Positions 50,115-60,924 of a stretch of DNA of 64,000 nt are shown piece after piece; within the stretch, counting starts at the first letter, position 1; every line of letters starts with the position of its first letter. The DNA is taken from NCBI RefSeq assembly GCF_011075055.1, contig NW_025401114.1, positions 248,001 to 312,000 on the forward strand. The letters are read 5' to 3'. The notes beneath the pieces are model-generated. The model did no database searches and was not told the DNA's origin. It was given only the letters and a program-made list of their open reading frames with translations. The DNA is from Mangifera indica. Lineage: Eukaryota > Streptophyta > Magnoliopsida > Sapindales > Anacardiaceae. The position numbers and the translations under genes are program-made.

Positions 50115-51755
50115 TTAATTATTTTTTACCTGGACAAACGGATGTTGAAAAATGTTGGTTGGGTTGGCATGAGATTTTTTATAGGCTACTTCCCGAAAGG
50201 CAGAGAATGCGATCCACCGAGCTTCTTTTGCCAGCATAAAGCGCTGACTTTCAGTCAAAGGCCTCTCAGTCACCTTCACGACATTAGCATCCTGTAACAT
50301 CAAAATTGAAATAGTTAGAAGAAAATATAATGATTAATATGACTTCACTGTCTTCCAGCCCTTTACTGCACATTTTTAATCTTTTAAACAATTCTTCATC
50401 GGAAGTGAAGAGGGAGGGGTCTTGAATTGCACAAGCCAACCTTTTTATGTGCCCGCATATAAGGCCTCACGCCGACAATATCACCAACCATGATTATATT
50501 ATTGACATTGCCACGTTCATCCCTTTCTATCGGTGAAGCTGTTGAATGCCGCCGTTGCCCATTAATAATGAACTTATAGTAGCACCTGATGGCGATAAAC
50601 TTTATCAAATTCTAGAAAGAAATTGTTTGGGTTTCTTCAACCTCAAACGGTAATTTATGTTAGGAAAAAGAAAGGTTAGAGATATTAAGCTCAAAAATAA
50701 GATAAAATACTAAAGTCAATCAAGCAGCATTCTCCAGATTCAGTAGAGCATGGGAATTTTTAAAATAAGAATCCATAACACTTAGTTTCCCTGAGTAAGT
50801 CTAACCTCAGCTTCAAATCTTGATCCACCCTTGTGGATAGCTCTGATTGGTTCTTTCCAGTTTCCTGTAAAATCTCCGATCAACTTTACATCCTCTTCCT
50901 GTAACACAAACTCAACTTCAAAGAAGAACCATTAAAACAAATAGTTTTCTAATGATGTAAGCTCGGCAGATAGAATGATCTAGCTTGAAACTTTTTCCTA
51001 AAGTGGGCTCTAGCCTTACATGAAATTCAAGAGATACAAACGTATGGAAAAAAATATCAATAACAGAGGGTGAAGTTACAGCCCAATTTTTCAATTACCT
51101 CCTGTCCATTCCACACAAAGGTCACAGCATGTGTTGCTGGTCCATCATGTGCACCACGTTCCACCATAGCTATGAGATCCCATGTTGCCCATGCAATTGG
51201 CGGTCTGTAATTAAAAATATTTGTAAATTTGACCGCCAAGACCTTTATAACACTTGAAGAGGATTTACGATTGATTTTTGTCATTGAAGATTTCAGATAG
51301 GACTTTATGCCTAACTGGCTACTAATCTTTTGATTGCTGTGAGAAAATCTTTAGCAAAGAAAAAGATTCTCGAAGCTGCAAGGATATAATCTAAGCAAAC
51401 CAGCAATGTAATCAATTCAAATGAAATATATAAAATTTTCAATTATGTTCTACAAAAGAATTCTTAAATTAAGGTTTGGAGAAGGGTTTTTGTGAAAATA
51501 CTGAAAAAGTTAGTAACTATGCCTCCATGGCATAGTTAACAATAAAACAAACCCGTCAGGTCTGCATTCATGCAATCCAGTGACAAAATTATAAGCAGCA
51601 TGAAGGGAAGTATCAGTAATCCAGTGTAGATATGCAATCACACAGGCTGGAAAGCGATCAAAACCAGTTGTACAAGATGGTTCTTTTTTAACAAGCGTAA
51701 CAGGAGCCCCACACAAAATGGAAGTTTCTTACTTGTATCAAAGGAGTCAGTGTCC
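50115..51755 (-). pseudogene. LSF1: Truncated LSF1 (LIKE SEX FOUR 1) relic
   Basis: Five minus-strand exons (about 51755-51553, 51204-51099, 50898-50786, 50585-50441, 50291-50115) match the C-terminal half of LSF1, a plastid starch-degradation protein with a dual-specificity phosphatase domain and a CBM48 carbohydrate-binding domain. The phosphatase signature CTTGFDR is present, and CBM48 residues are seen in LIGDFTGNWKEPI and FIINGQRRHS. The lesions are as follows. Nothing of the N-terminal PDZ half is found upstream. About 13 bases are missing just before the active-site cysteine (KKNH is in one frame, CTTGFDR in another, near 51672-51682). The donor after exon 3 reads CTAAGT instead of GTAAGT at 50785-50784, so reading-through gives an immediate stop. 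The C-terminal tail after IAFS does not look like LSF1. Retained introns point to a duplicated, then decayed, gene. Confidence 0.82.
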
Positions 51756-51764
51756 CTGCGACAG

Positions 51765-52276
51765 AACATACGGAAAATTTAATGTGGCATGAACAAACAC
51801 TATGTATGCTCAAACTAATAACGATTATATATTTCGATATATTCAACAACGGTGTGTAACATACATCAACACAATAAATTACACATTCAAACAATGGCGC
51901 AAGTATCTTTACTTACCTTAGGGGGTAGTTGATCATTAAGATACAGGATTTTTGACATGACTCGTTAATAGATTTGCAATCAATCCCCCGATTTTCTGTT
52001 TCGTTTACAGAAGTATTTTTCCACTTTGTGCCTTTAGTCTGCTAGCCTATATCATGCCCACTTAGATGCATGTAATAGCATGTTTTCACGGACAACTTCT
52101 ACTCAAATTCCAGAAATGAAAATCAATTACTTTGCAGTATGAAGTGTATAGGATATCTGGAAAAACCAAATGTTACATTCTATAGCAATAAGAAGTAATT
52201 CTAAACATAAACTCTTTCGAATTTAGTTGAATATAGTTTACCGAAAGACTAGAGAGGTCAAAGATCTAAACTGCAA
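51765..52276. other. Region upstream of the LSF1 relic, no LSF1 exons seen
   Basis: If the LSF1 copy were complete its upstream exons should lie here and beyond. I see only AT-rich DNA, then a transposon from 52286. The gene copy therefore appears 5'-truncated. Confidence 0.5.
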
Positions 52277-52285
52277 TTAATAAAA

Positions 52286-53905
52286 AGCCAAAAAACTTGT
52301 ACCTACCCGAGGTATTGTGAATCTCTAACTTTCACTCTCACACTTTTAAAAACTCAAATATCTATTTATGAGTCAATTTTTAGGCCAAACGACTATTTCC
52401 CACCCAAGGTATGCGCTTTTGACTAGTTTTTCCCCATTAACTTTGAAAATACTATTTACCCACCCGTGGCCAGTTAAAATTAACGGTTTCAAGGGTAAAA
52501 TCGTCATTTTTTCTGTATTATTAAAAATAAACTTAAATTTGATTTTATTTTCTCCCCTAAACCCTAAAAACTAACAATTTCCCCCAACCCAAGTTTTAAA
52601 TAACTGCATTTTGCCCCCTAGGGTTTTCAATTTTCTGAGTTAGTTTTCCGGCGTCGTTTCTTCCTCTCCGGCGACCTCCAGGCCACTCCTCTTCCTCTTT
52701 GGCTCGGCCTCCTTTCGGCGGTTGTCCTGGAAATTGTCGTCGACGAAGACGACTGGTCTTCGTCGAGACGAACATGAGTCGTCTTCGTCTCTGACGAATA
52801 CGAATCGTCTTCGTCCAGAGACGGGGTCTTCGTCGTCGATGAAGAAGACTCGACGACTGTGCCTAGCATAATCACTGGAAGGAGGCCGCGCCGAAGAGGA
52901 AGAGGAGTCTCCTGGAGGTCACCGGAGAGAAAGAAATGGCGTCGGAAAGCTAACTCTGAAAAATTGAAAACCCTAAGGGGCAAAACGCTGTTTTTTAAAA
53001 CTTGGGTCTGGGAAAATTGTTAGTTTTTAAAATTTTAGGGGGAAAAATGAGATAAATTTTTCAGGGGTTAGGGTCCTGTTAAATTTAACTGGCCACGGGT
53101 GGGTAAATGGTATTTTCAAAGTTAATGGGGGGAAACTTGACAAAAGCGCATACTTTGGGTGGGAAATAGTCGTTTGGCCTAATTTTTATTAAAAATTTCA
53201 GTTAGAATTAGAAATAAAACCGTCATTTACTTAAAAATTAAAATTTTATTACATTTTCCTCCGTAAATTTAAAAATCTTACAATTTACCCCTAACCAAAG
53301 TTTCTAAGTTTTAAAAAGTTACTATTTCACCCCTAAATCCCTAGGTTTTCTTTCTCTCCTCTCTGACAACAGCAACAATTTGAAGAGTCCAGGCAAGCTA
53401 ACAACCATCTTTGGCAAACAAATCTTCATCTTCACGTCTCTTCATCAATAGAGACAACAAGGCATCTCTTTGTTGACGTCTAGAAAGAGACAGACGTCTC
53501 CATCTCTTCTTAGACGTCATCTCTTCATCAACGAAGACGAGGATTCGTCTGTCGAAGATGGTTGTTGGCTCTCCTAGATTTCTTCAGATGGTCACCATCA
53601 CCGAAAATGATCACCAAAAAGGGGAGAAAGAAAACCTAGGGATTTGAGGGTGAAATGATTACTTTGCAAAACTTGAAAATTTTTGGTATGGGAAAATTGT
53701 AAAATTTTTAAACTTGAGGGGAAAAATGTGATAAAATTTTATTTTTTTAAATTTTTTAGTAAAAGACAATTTTACAATTTTTTAAATTTTCTAATTGAGA
53801 TTTTTAACATAAATTGACTCATAAATGAGTGTTTGAATTTTTAAAAATTAGAAGATGAAAGTTTGAGATTTCACTATACCTTGAGTGGGTACAAGTCTTT
53901 TTGCC
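52286..53905. mobile_element. Foldback Mutator-like MITE (outer), perfect 9-bp TSD, interrupted
   Basis: The ends AGCCAAAAAACTTGTACC and the inverse of GGCAAAAAGACTTGTACC are flanked by the perfect 9-bp duplication TTAATAAAA at 52277-52285 and 53906-53914. The interior contains a second element (52383-53179); without it this one is about 820 bp. The inner right part holds GAAGACGAGGATTCGTC-type motifs (about 53520-53560). Its termini (GACTTGTACC) differ slightly from the other subfamily (GACTATTTCCCACC). Confidence 0.85.
52383..53179. mobile_element. Foldback Mutator-like MITE (inner), near-perfect hairpin
   Basis: It starts GGCCAAACGACTATTTCCC, and the exact inverse closes it. Nearly the whole 797 bp folds back on itself: for example the left CACCCGTGGCCAGTTAAA pairs with the right TTTAACTGGCCACGGGTG, and the left CGGCGACCTCCAG with the right CTGGAGGTCACCG. 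The flanks are CAATTTTTA (52374-52382) and TAATTTTTA (53180-53188), a 9-bp duplication with one mismatch. It is inserted inside the outer element. Arms this similar suggest a young copy. Confidence 0.87.
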
Positions 53906-54050
53906 TTAATAAAACTCCATGGGGACAAGGTTCGCCATTATGTACGCCACATGGACATAATGAACAATAGAATCAAGCGCAACTGCATCGCAATGCTAGT
54001 TAGGACTATGACAAGGTTCTTCAAATCAAATTTAAGGAAGGCCAAATGAC

Positions 54051-54934
54051 TCTTTTCCACCCAAGGTTTTATGCGAATCCAACTTTCCACCCACCAACTA
54101 TAGAAAATTTAAATATCCACCTGTTTGTTAAATTTCACTATTACTGTAAAAGATAAAATTATCATTTAAAAAATTTATTTAAACTTATATTTTAGATTGC
54201 CCTAAAATTTAAAAATATTTATTTTTGTCCCCTAACTTCATATTTTCAAGGTTTAAAATTTGACTTTTCCCCCTCTCCAGTTTAAGATTTTAAACTCTTA
54301 TATTTTTTCTAATTACAGTCACCCCCTAACTTTCTAAAACATTTCAGTTTCATCTCTTCTCTCTCTCTTAGTTTCCAAATATGATCTGCAACGACCATCT
54401 ATCATCTTCAGCCACCAACTTTCTCCCTCCCGACCACTCTATGTCTTCATCTCAGACGAAGATGAAGGGTCTTCGTCTAATGAAGACTTAGCATCGAGTC
54501 TTCATCATATGAAGACAGTCGGATAATGAAGAGAAGGTGACCAGGAGAGAGAGGGAAGGAAGGAGAAAGAGATTCAACCACCATTCTCGACAAATTGTCA
54601 CAAAGAGAAGAAGAAAGAAAGCTAGGTTCAACTATAACTTTCTAAAACATTGGGGGCGGTTGTATATGAGAAAAAGTTTGCAACCCTAGACTTAAAGGGG
54701 GGGGGGGGGGTGGGTTCAGTTTTTAAACCTTGAGAATATGAGGTTAGGGGACATAAAAAAAATTTTAACTTTAGGGTAATCTAAAATATGACTTTATATA
54801 ATTTTTCTAAATGGTAATTTTATCCCTAATAGTAACGGTGAAATTTAATAAATTGATGAATATTTAGATTTTTGATAGTTAACCGATGAAAAGTTGGGTT
54901 TGTATAAAAGCTTCGGTGGGATATAGTGACTTGG
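54051..54934. mobile_element. Foldback Mutator-like MITE, older copy
   Basis: The left end is GGCCAAATGACTCTTTTCCACCC and the right end (GGTGGGATATAGTGACTTGGCC) is the inverse of the family terminus. The centre has GACGAAGATGAAGGGTCTTCGTC (about 54457-54480). Flanking bases share only TAAGG, so the target duplication has decayed or the ends are slightly off. Confidence 0.7.
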
Positions 54935-54939
54935 CCTAA

Positions 54940-55391
54940 GGTAAAAAACAAAACAAAATGTAAAACGCCAAGCTTCATCCGTTTATCACATAACAATAAT
55001 CAATTACACTACGATTTCAAGTCCCTAATTGCTTTTCCAGTTGGCTCGTTTATCACATATATACACGCACACACACACACACACATAGGTTTTTCCTTTT
55101 TATTCCTTCTACTCAAAGATCACATTTAAATAGGAAAATTACTAGATAATAAATAGGAATACTAGTAGATATACAAATTAATACAATTAAATTGAAAAAC
55201 TGCAAGTTTAAACAAATTAATATATGTATAGAAAGTAAATTTTTTTTTTCCTTTCAATAAAAGTAATTTTATAAAGAGCCTGCTTAGAATATATATACAG
55301 TGCTCAAATATAGAGTATCGCTAATTTAATACCATATTGTCCCGAAGCTTCAAGTATTTGGGTTTTTTTTTTCTATGCTATTCAGATTTTC
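54940..55391. other. Short intergenic stretch with a CA microsatellite
   Basis: A (CA)n run of about 20 bases occurs at 55065-55085. Otherwise AT-rich, with no recognisable gene. It would contain the promoter of the unrecognised gene at 55392. Confidence 0.5.
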
Positions 55392-56942
55392 ATGGCAACT
55401 CCTTTGTTACTCAAAGCAAACCCAGCATTGTTATTCAAAGCAAACCCAACATGGTTATCGCTGGAACGAGGAAAAAGTTTTCACGGAGATTCTTCTTGTG
55501 TCAAATCTGTTAAATGTATACCAAGTACGAAATTTCCATGTTTTATAGTGAAAAGCTTAGTGGACTCGACTTCTTCAAAATCAACTGGCAAAAACATATC
55601 GCACCCCGTTTCAACTTTGAAGCGCAATGGATGAGATCAAGCTCCTCAAAAGAAATTCTGAATGAAAATCATGCGCTTAACTATATTTTAAAAACCTTGA
55701 AGTGGTTAAAAACTGCTACGGTAGTGATGATGCAGTGTCTGTGGTTGATGATGATGATGATGAATGGTCGTGCTTCTGCATGGGCTAATTCTGGGTGGAA
55801 TAGTAAAGATTCATCAGTTTTATCGTCAGTTTTAACGGAGCCGGATGCATCTTCGATGCCAGATCATAAGATATTATTAGCTGATAGGGTAAAGAAAGCT
55901 AGAACACAGAAACAAGCTGATCTGGTTGTTGTCTACGCTTTAATTTTCATTTTTATTGTTATGGCGTTTCCGGAGGTTGTATTTCGTAGTTTACCACCGA
56001 CGAGTTCCATTATCATGGTGCAGGTAAAATATTTGTTTCATTCCTCTGTTTACCATGTTAATCATTTCATTTGACCATAACAATTTAACCCCGCAAAGTT
56101 TTTTGTTTCCAGTTATCAATGTCACAAACAGACTTCGGGAATCAATTTTGCATAATTTCAACTCCTTCGAATTCTTTTTTTTCTTTTTTTTTTTTTTTTC
56201 AAATTTTTGTTATAAACAGCTGTTTTCTTCTTTCAGGTGGGATTATCAGTCAGTATCCCAAGTCTTCATATGGATTTTCGTCATATTCTAAAAAATATGG
56301 AAAGTCTTGAGTGCCGTTATCGCTATGTTTTGGAAGGTAGGTAAAGCTTCTCTTAACATAATTGGTGTTCCAAAGATTGGATTTTTGTTATTCCTTTGCA
56401 AGTTTGTATATATTCTTCTTTGATGCTATGTAAAACTGTTTTCTCTTTCATAGAATAATTGTGTTGAGGCATAAAATTTAGAAAAAATATATCAAAAATG
56501 CTCAATATATATATATATATGTATGTATTCTAGTTTACCATAATATGTTTGACAATCTTAAAGGTTAATGTGAAAGACATACGGAAAGAGGCAACAAAAT
56601 AGTACAATGAACTATTTTTAAAAGGAGAAGATAAGAAGTCTATTGAAGAAAAATAGTTTGATATGAACTACTTAAATTAATCAGACAAATTTTATTCAAT
56701 GACATATTTCAGATAAATCAGTTTTAAATGAATACAAATATCGATTACTTGACTAAATGCAACGGATTTTTTTTCTTTTTTTAAAATAAAAATTCTTTAT
56801 TTCAGATTGTATTGTTCGTCAGAGTGGATGGATGGTTTAACTTACCCACTATAACAGACAGTGGAGACCTGAAGAACACCTTGAAGAAGCTTCCAAGAGC
56901 TTACACATTACAAGTACTAAAATCTCTCTCAATCAAATTTTA
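55392..56942 (+). pseudogene. Unrecognised gene for a putative plastid membrane protein, apparently frameshifted
   Basis: I do not recognise the family. From ATG 55392 the first frame (81 codons to a TGA at 55632) looks like a plastid transit peptide: MATPLLLKANPALL..., rich in Ser, Lys and Thr. It contains a tandem 24-bp duplication giving LLLKANPA/LLFKANPT. The protein-like sequence then continues in another frame (about 55640-56022): LNYILKTLKWLKTATVVMMQCLW, a hydrophobic MMMMMNGRASA segment, then ADRVKKARTQKQADLVVVYALIFIFIVMAFPEVVF, a clear transmembrane helix. A donor follows MVQ (56022). Possible further exons lie at 56237-56337 and 56806-56942, but the hydrophobic frame of the second contains a stop near 56289. 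A frame change between about 55600 and 55660 implies a broken gene, or an assembly error in a real one. Confidence 0.4.
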
Positions 56943-57003
56943 ATATTTAAATTTTGTTGATAACTTTATGACTTCAAGTCACTTGAAAGATGCCTGGAAT
57001 TTA

Positions 57004-57262
57004 GGGTTGGACTCGAATTGAATCCGTTTGGTTAGAATAAGCTTGAAACGAGTCAGCCTTATTCGAACTCGAGCTTAAGCTATTTGTCAAATTTTCTAAT
57101 TAAAAATTTTGATACAAAAACGACATCGTTTTAATAACGAAAAACAAGTCGAATTGAATTCGAACCAAGCTTAAATTCGAACTCGAGCTCAACTATATGT
57201 AAACCGAACTGAGTTCAAGCTCAAGCGAGCTCGAGTTCAACTTGACTCGAATCCAACCCTAC
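57004..57262. mobile_element. Short palindromic MITE with AGGGTTGGA ends
   Basis: The left AGGGTTGGACTCGAATTGAA and right CTTGACTCGAATCCAACCCT are imperfect inverted repeats, and much of the interior is GAACTCGAGCTTAAGCT-type inverted motif. I could not find a convincing target duplication, so the superfamily is open. Related GAGTTCAAGCTCGAG-rich DNA occurs near 37360-37530. Confidence 0.55.
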
Positions 57263-57841
57263 TTGGAATACTATCCAAAATTAAAGCCACTCTCATATAA
57301 AATGTTCGCTTTATTTAATAAATAACAATTTATGTCATTCCTAGAAACTCAGGTTACAGATGAATGGAACCTTAATATGTTCAGTAGGTGTGTGATGGAA
57401 CCATTATTCTCTTCCCTCCCGATAGGCTTTTAATTTTAATTTATCTCCTCAATGATATCTTCATAAGCATTTATATTCCTCTCTTGCATAGTTTTGTACT
57501 TACAATATAATTGCAAGCCAATTAGTGTACGTGGGAATATAAGATAAAAATTATAATTAACAAATGACTCACAAGAACCGCTGTGAGATAGTATATAGGC
57601 TTTTATTAGGTAACAAAGGTGCATGACTATTTGAGACCATTATTGTCAAACCCATTTATATATTGGATTAGCCGATCCGATTGAAATCTGATAGATTGGC
57701 TAGTCTGATTTATTATTTAAAAAACTCTTTAGAGGTTGAATTTAGTAAATTATGGTTCAATCAAATGAATTGTACTAAGTCACAGTTTAATCTCTTATTC
57801 AAATGTTATTATATTTTCACATTCCTCGTATCCGCAACATT

Positions 57842-58245
57842 GAATTATTGTGATTTTATTGGATTTTTCTAATTCTATCAAGTTCAAAAGCTCGGTCTTG
57901 TTGTCGAGTGAGATTGAGAGAAGAAAAAGTTGTCAATGGTGGTCGTGGATGCATAACAACCCACATATTTGTCACCCTTATTGTTTGACAATACACCCCA
58001 CGACCACATGCACAAGCCTTTTACACAAATTACCTCAGTTGACTTTGATATATAATATGTCTTCCCTATTATTTCTCATATTATCACCATCATTATAATG
58101 ATCGGGATTTGATCTCGATTGAAATCCAATGATTAGTGTTGATATAACCAATCAAAGCAAAGTTGACTTGGACCAAGCTCATACTCGTATCAAGGTTGAA
58201 TCTGACATCGTTTAAGATGCAATTGGTTACCAATCAATTCCACAA
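57842..58245 (+). repeat. Left arm of a long inverted repeat
   Basis: This segment is an inverted, diverged copy of 60925-61855. Landmarks shared in order are CTAATTCTATCAAG, GTTGTCGRGTGAGAT, GACCACATGCACAAGCCTT and GTTGATAT, then CAAGGTTRRATCTGA and GATGCRATTKGTTACCA. The right arm is interrupted by a MITE (61158-61642). What the repeated unit is cannot be said; no protein motif was seen. Confidence 0.75.
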
Positions 58246-58559
58246 AACACAACCAGACTTTACCGTGGCGTAATAGGGGGCGACGGGGTTGACGACGGCT
58301 ATGAAGGATGGCTGGATGATGGTCAGGCGACAGTGCTGATGATCAGAGAGGCCACGACAATTGCAGAAGGTGAAGTGCAACCAGGCCCGGAAACGGCAGG
58401 AATTAATCACGGAAAAGATTGCGAATGGTGGGTATTTTTGTTATTATATTGGAAAAGGATAAATCATTTATTCAAAATTAAATTAACTGAAAAATTAAGT
58501 AACAGATAAGTATTTAAATTTTTAAAATTTAATGAATAAAAGTTTGAAAATGAATTAGC

Positions 58560-59125
58560 TATAGGGAAGAATATATCTTTTACCCTTCTAAATATTAATA
58601 ATATATAATATGATTTAATTAAATATTATTTTATTTTTAATTTTTATATGGTATTATGATATATCAATCATTACAATTTAAATTAATATTTATTTGAAGC
58701 AATTGTAATTTTATTTATTTATATATATAAATTAAATAGTATATGCTGAACTTAATGGCAATTGAATAATATAAATTGAATAATAGATCTCTCATCTTTG
58801 TCTTCATATTTTCAGTTTAAATAAATGTCAAGAGAGACATCATATGAGAAAAAGAAAGAGTCAATAAGGAAAGACTGTTGACAATAACATTAGATGTCGT
58901 GGGGAATTGAAAACAAAATCCTATTAAAAAAATATTGTTTTTTAAAATTTGGTTTAAAGGGGAATGGTTAGGTTTTAGGATTTAGGAAGAAAATGAGATA
59001 AAATTTTAATGAGTTAGAGTTTTATTAACTTTATCTATTTATAGGTAGGCAAATAAATTTTTCAAAATTGAATAATAGAAATTTCAGAATACAGCATACT
59101 TTAGGTGAGAATAAGTCTTTTGGCC
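58560..59125. repeat. Foldback MITE right half and AT-rich element
   Basis: The right end TTAGGTGAGAATAAGTCTTTTGGCC closes a foldback family copy whose left end I could not find. At about 58590-58745 it overlaps a copy of the dispersed AT-rich element seen in DEG1 intron 2. Confidence 0.45.
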
Positions 59126-59172
59126 TAACAAAAAATAAAATAATAATAGTAATTTACAGTTGTAATACAAAC

Positions 59173-60310
59173 CAAGGTTTTAAAAATCGGACCGGACCGG
59201 TCGGTCGAACCGGTTGGTCCGTGAACCGGTACTGTAGCTGGGTTTTGTTGAAGGCAAAACCATTTTGGAATAGAAATCGGATTGGACCGTGGTTGAACCG
59301 TCGATTCTCTCCCAAACCGCGGTCCAACCCGGTCCATGCAGGAACCGGTTCAAGGCTGCATATAAAACTTTCTGCGTAAAACACTGTTTTTCTTTTTTCC
59401 TCTTCCTTGCAGTGCATGCAGACGCAGTCCTCAGTTGCTGCAGCCGACGACTTCCTCCGACGAATTTCCTGTTCCTTGTCAACGACGGTTTAAATACGGC
59501 TGCCGATGACGATGCTGCCGTCGAGGAGTGTCGGTTTGCAGGCTTACAAGGCAGCAGTTTCACTTCACGGCTATATTTGCAAGTTTCACGACGACTTCCC
59601 AGGCTCAGACGTTGGCTGACAACAGGGATTTCCGTTGCTACTGTGACCGGCAACTTCTCATTTATTCTGTCAATTACTGAGTTAACAACAGAAGTTTGAA
59701 CTGTAATCCAGGCCACAGAAACCAGTTATTCCTAATCCTGTAAAAGAAACTAAAACAAAGTCTGTTTCTTGGCCAGTCTGCAGTCATCAGCACAATATTG
59801 TCAAAGGCTGAGGACCTATATAAAATGTGCAGTCTCTATACTTAAATTACGATGGTCACATAATTCCTTGTGCCTAAGCATCCCTTTTTTCAGTACTGAA
59901 AACATTTTAAATTCATTTACAGTATACCATGCAAACACATTTTCCAATAGAAAACCTCCAGAATCAGTTTTGCACGTGTTAATTGACATAGTACCGAACA
60001 CTTGCAACCTTAGAACATTTATTTTGTCAATTACTGAGTTAACAACAAAAGTTTGAAGTGTAATTCAGGCCACAGAAAGAGTTTTAATTAATAAGGGCGT
60101 CCACTTTGTCCTCTCTTAACATATAAGAATTAAAGAGTATTTATATGAGAAGTAATAAGTAAAGCAACAACATATACATACAAATTTTATGACTAAATTA
60201 TAATTCGATCAGTTTAAACAGTTCAACCGACCGATTCAAATGGTTCAACTAGTCTGACCGAAACTAGTACTTAAAACGATTTTTATCCCGATCTGGTTTT
60301 GAAAACCTTG
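59173..60310. mobile_element. Non-autonomous hAT element, perfect 8-bp TSD
   Basis: The ends CAAGGTTTTAAAAATCGG and the inverse of CAAGGTTTTCAAAACC are flanked by the perfect 8-bp duplication ATACAAAC (59165-59172 and 60311-60318). Subterminal DNA is rich in GGTTCAACCGG / CCGGTTGGTCC motifs. The 1,138-bp interior contains a 62-bp direct repeat and open frames without a recognisable domain (59289-59699 and a minus-strand frame at 59180-59716). Those overlapping frames arise where G+C content is higher and I do not call them genes. Confidence 0.88.
59660..60078 (+). repeat. 62-bp direct repeat inside the hAT element
   Basis: Segments 59660-59721 and 60017-60078 (both starting ATTTATT and ending GGCCACAGAAA) are identical at 58 of 62 positions. 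The 295 bases between them are not duplicated. Confidence 0.9.
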
Positions 60311-60924
60311 ATACAAACAATATAAAACTTGAAAATTGTTAATTATGATATCTTGTGAATCAACAATAAATCAATTATTTCTTTTTTTGAATCTTTGATT
60401 TTAGGAATACTGAAAATTTTGAATCCTTAATTTTAAGAATATTCAAGATTCTTAATCTTTGATTTTAGAAATATCAAAGATTCTCTATCTTTAATTTTTG
60501 GGAATATCAAAAATTCTCAATAATCTAAATTATATGAGCCTTCAAAAACTTTGAAATACTTTCAACAGACAAAATTATATTTTATAAAAGTCTTCTGTAA
60601 GTTTTAATACAAAGATAAATATATATTTATAAAATTTCAAGAACTTAAACATTTACTCTCATGCACTAACTATGGGTAAAAAATTTTATTAGATATAAGA
60701 ATAAAATCATTATTTTATATGATGAAAACCATTTTCATCTACAAATAATTTGTGTTATTATATAATTATTACTTATACAAACAAATATCATTAATTTAAC
60801 CATGTAAATCTTGAATTTTTAGAGAACCAATTAAGCCAACAAACTAACACTTATCAACGTTGTCTAATCAACATAAAAGAAAGATTAGCCATATGTATGA
60901 TTGATTGAATATACATTTTTTTAA

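Noticed and set aside
59289..59716. Two overlapping open frames (136 and 178 residues) on opposite strands
   Set aside because: They lie inside a hAT element bounded by target duplications, show no known domain, and overlap each other. A captured gene fragment remains possible but unsupported.
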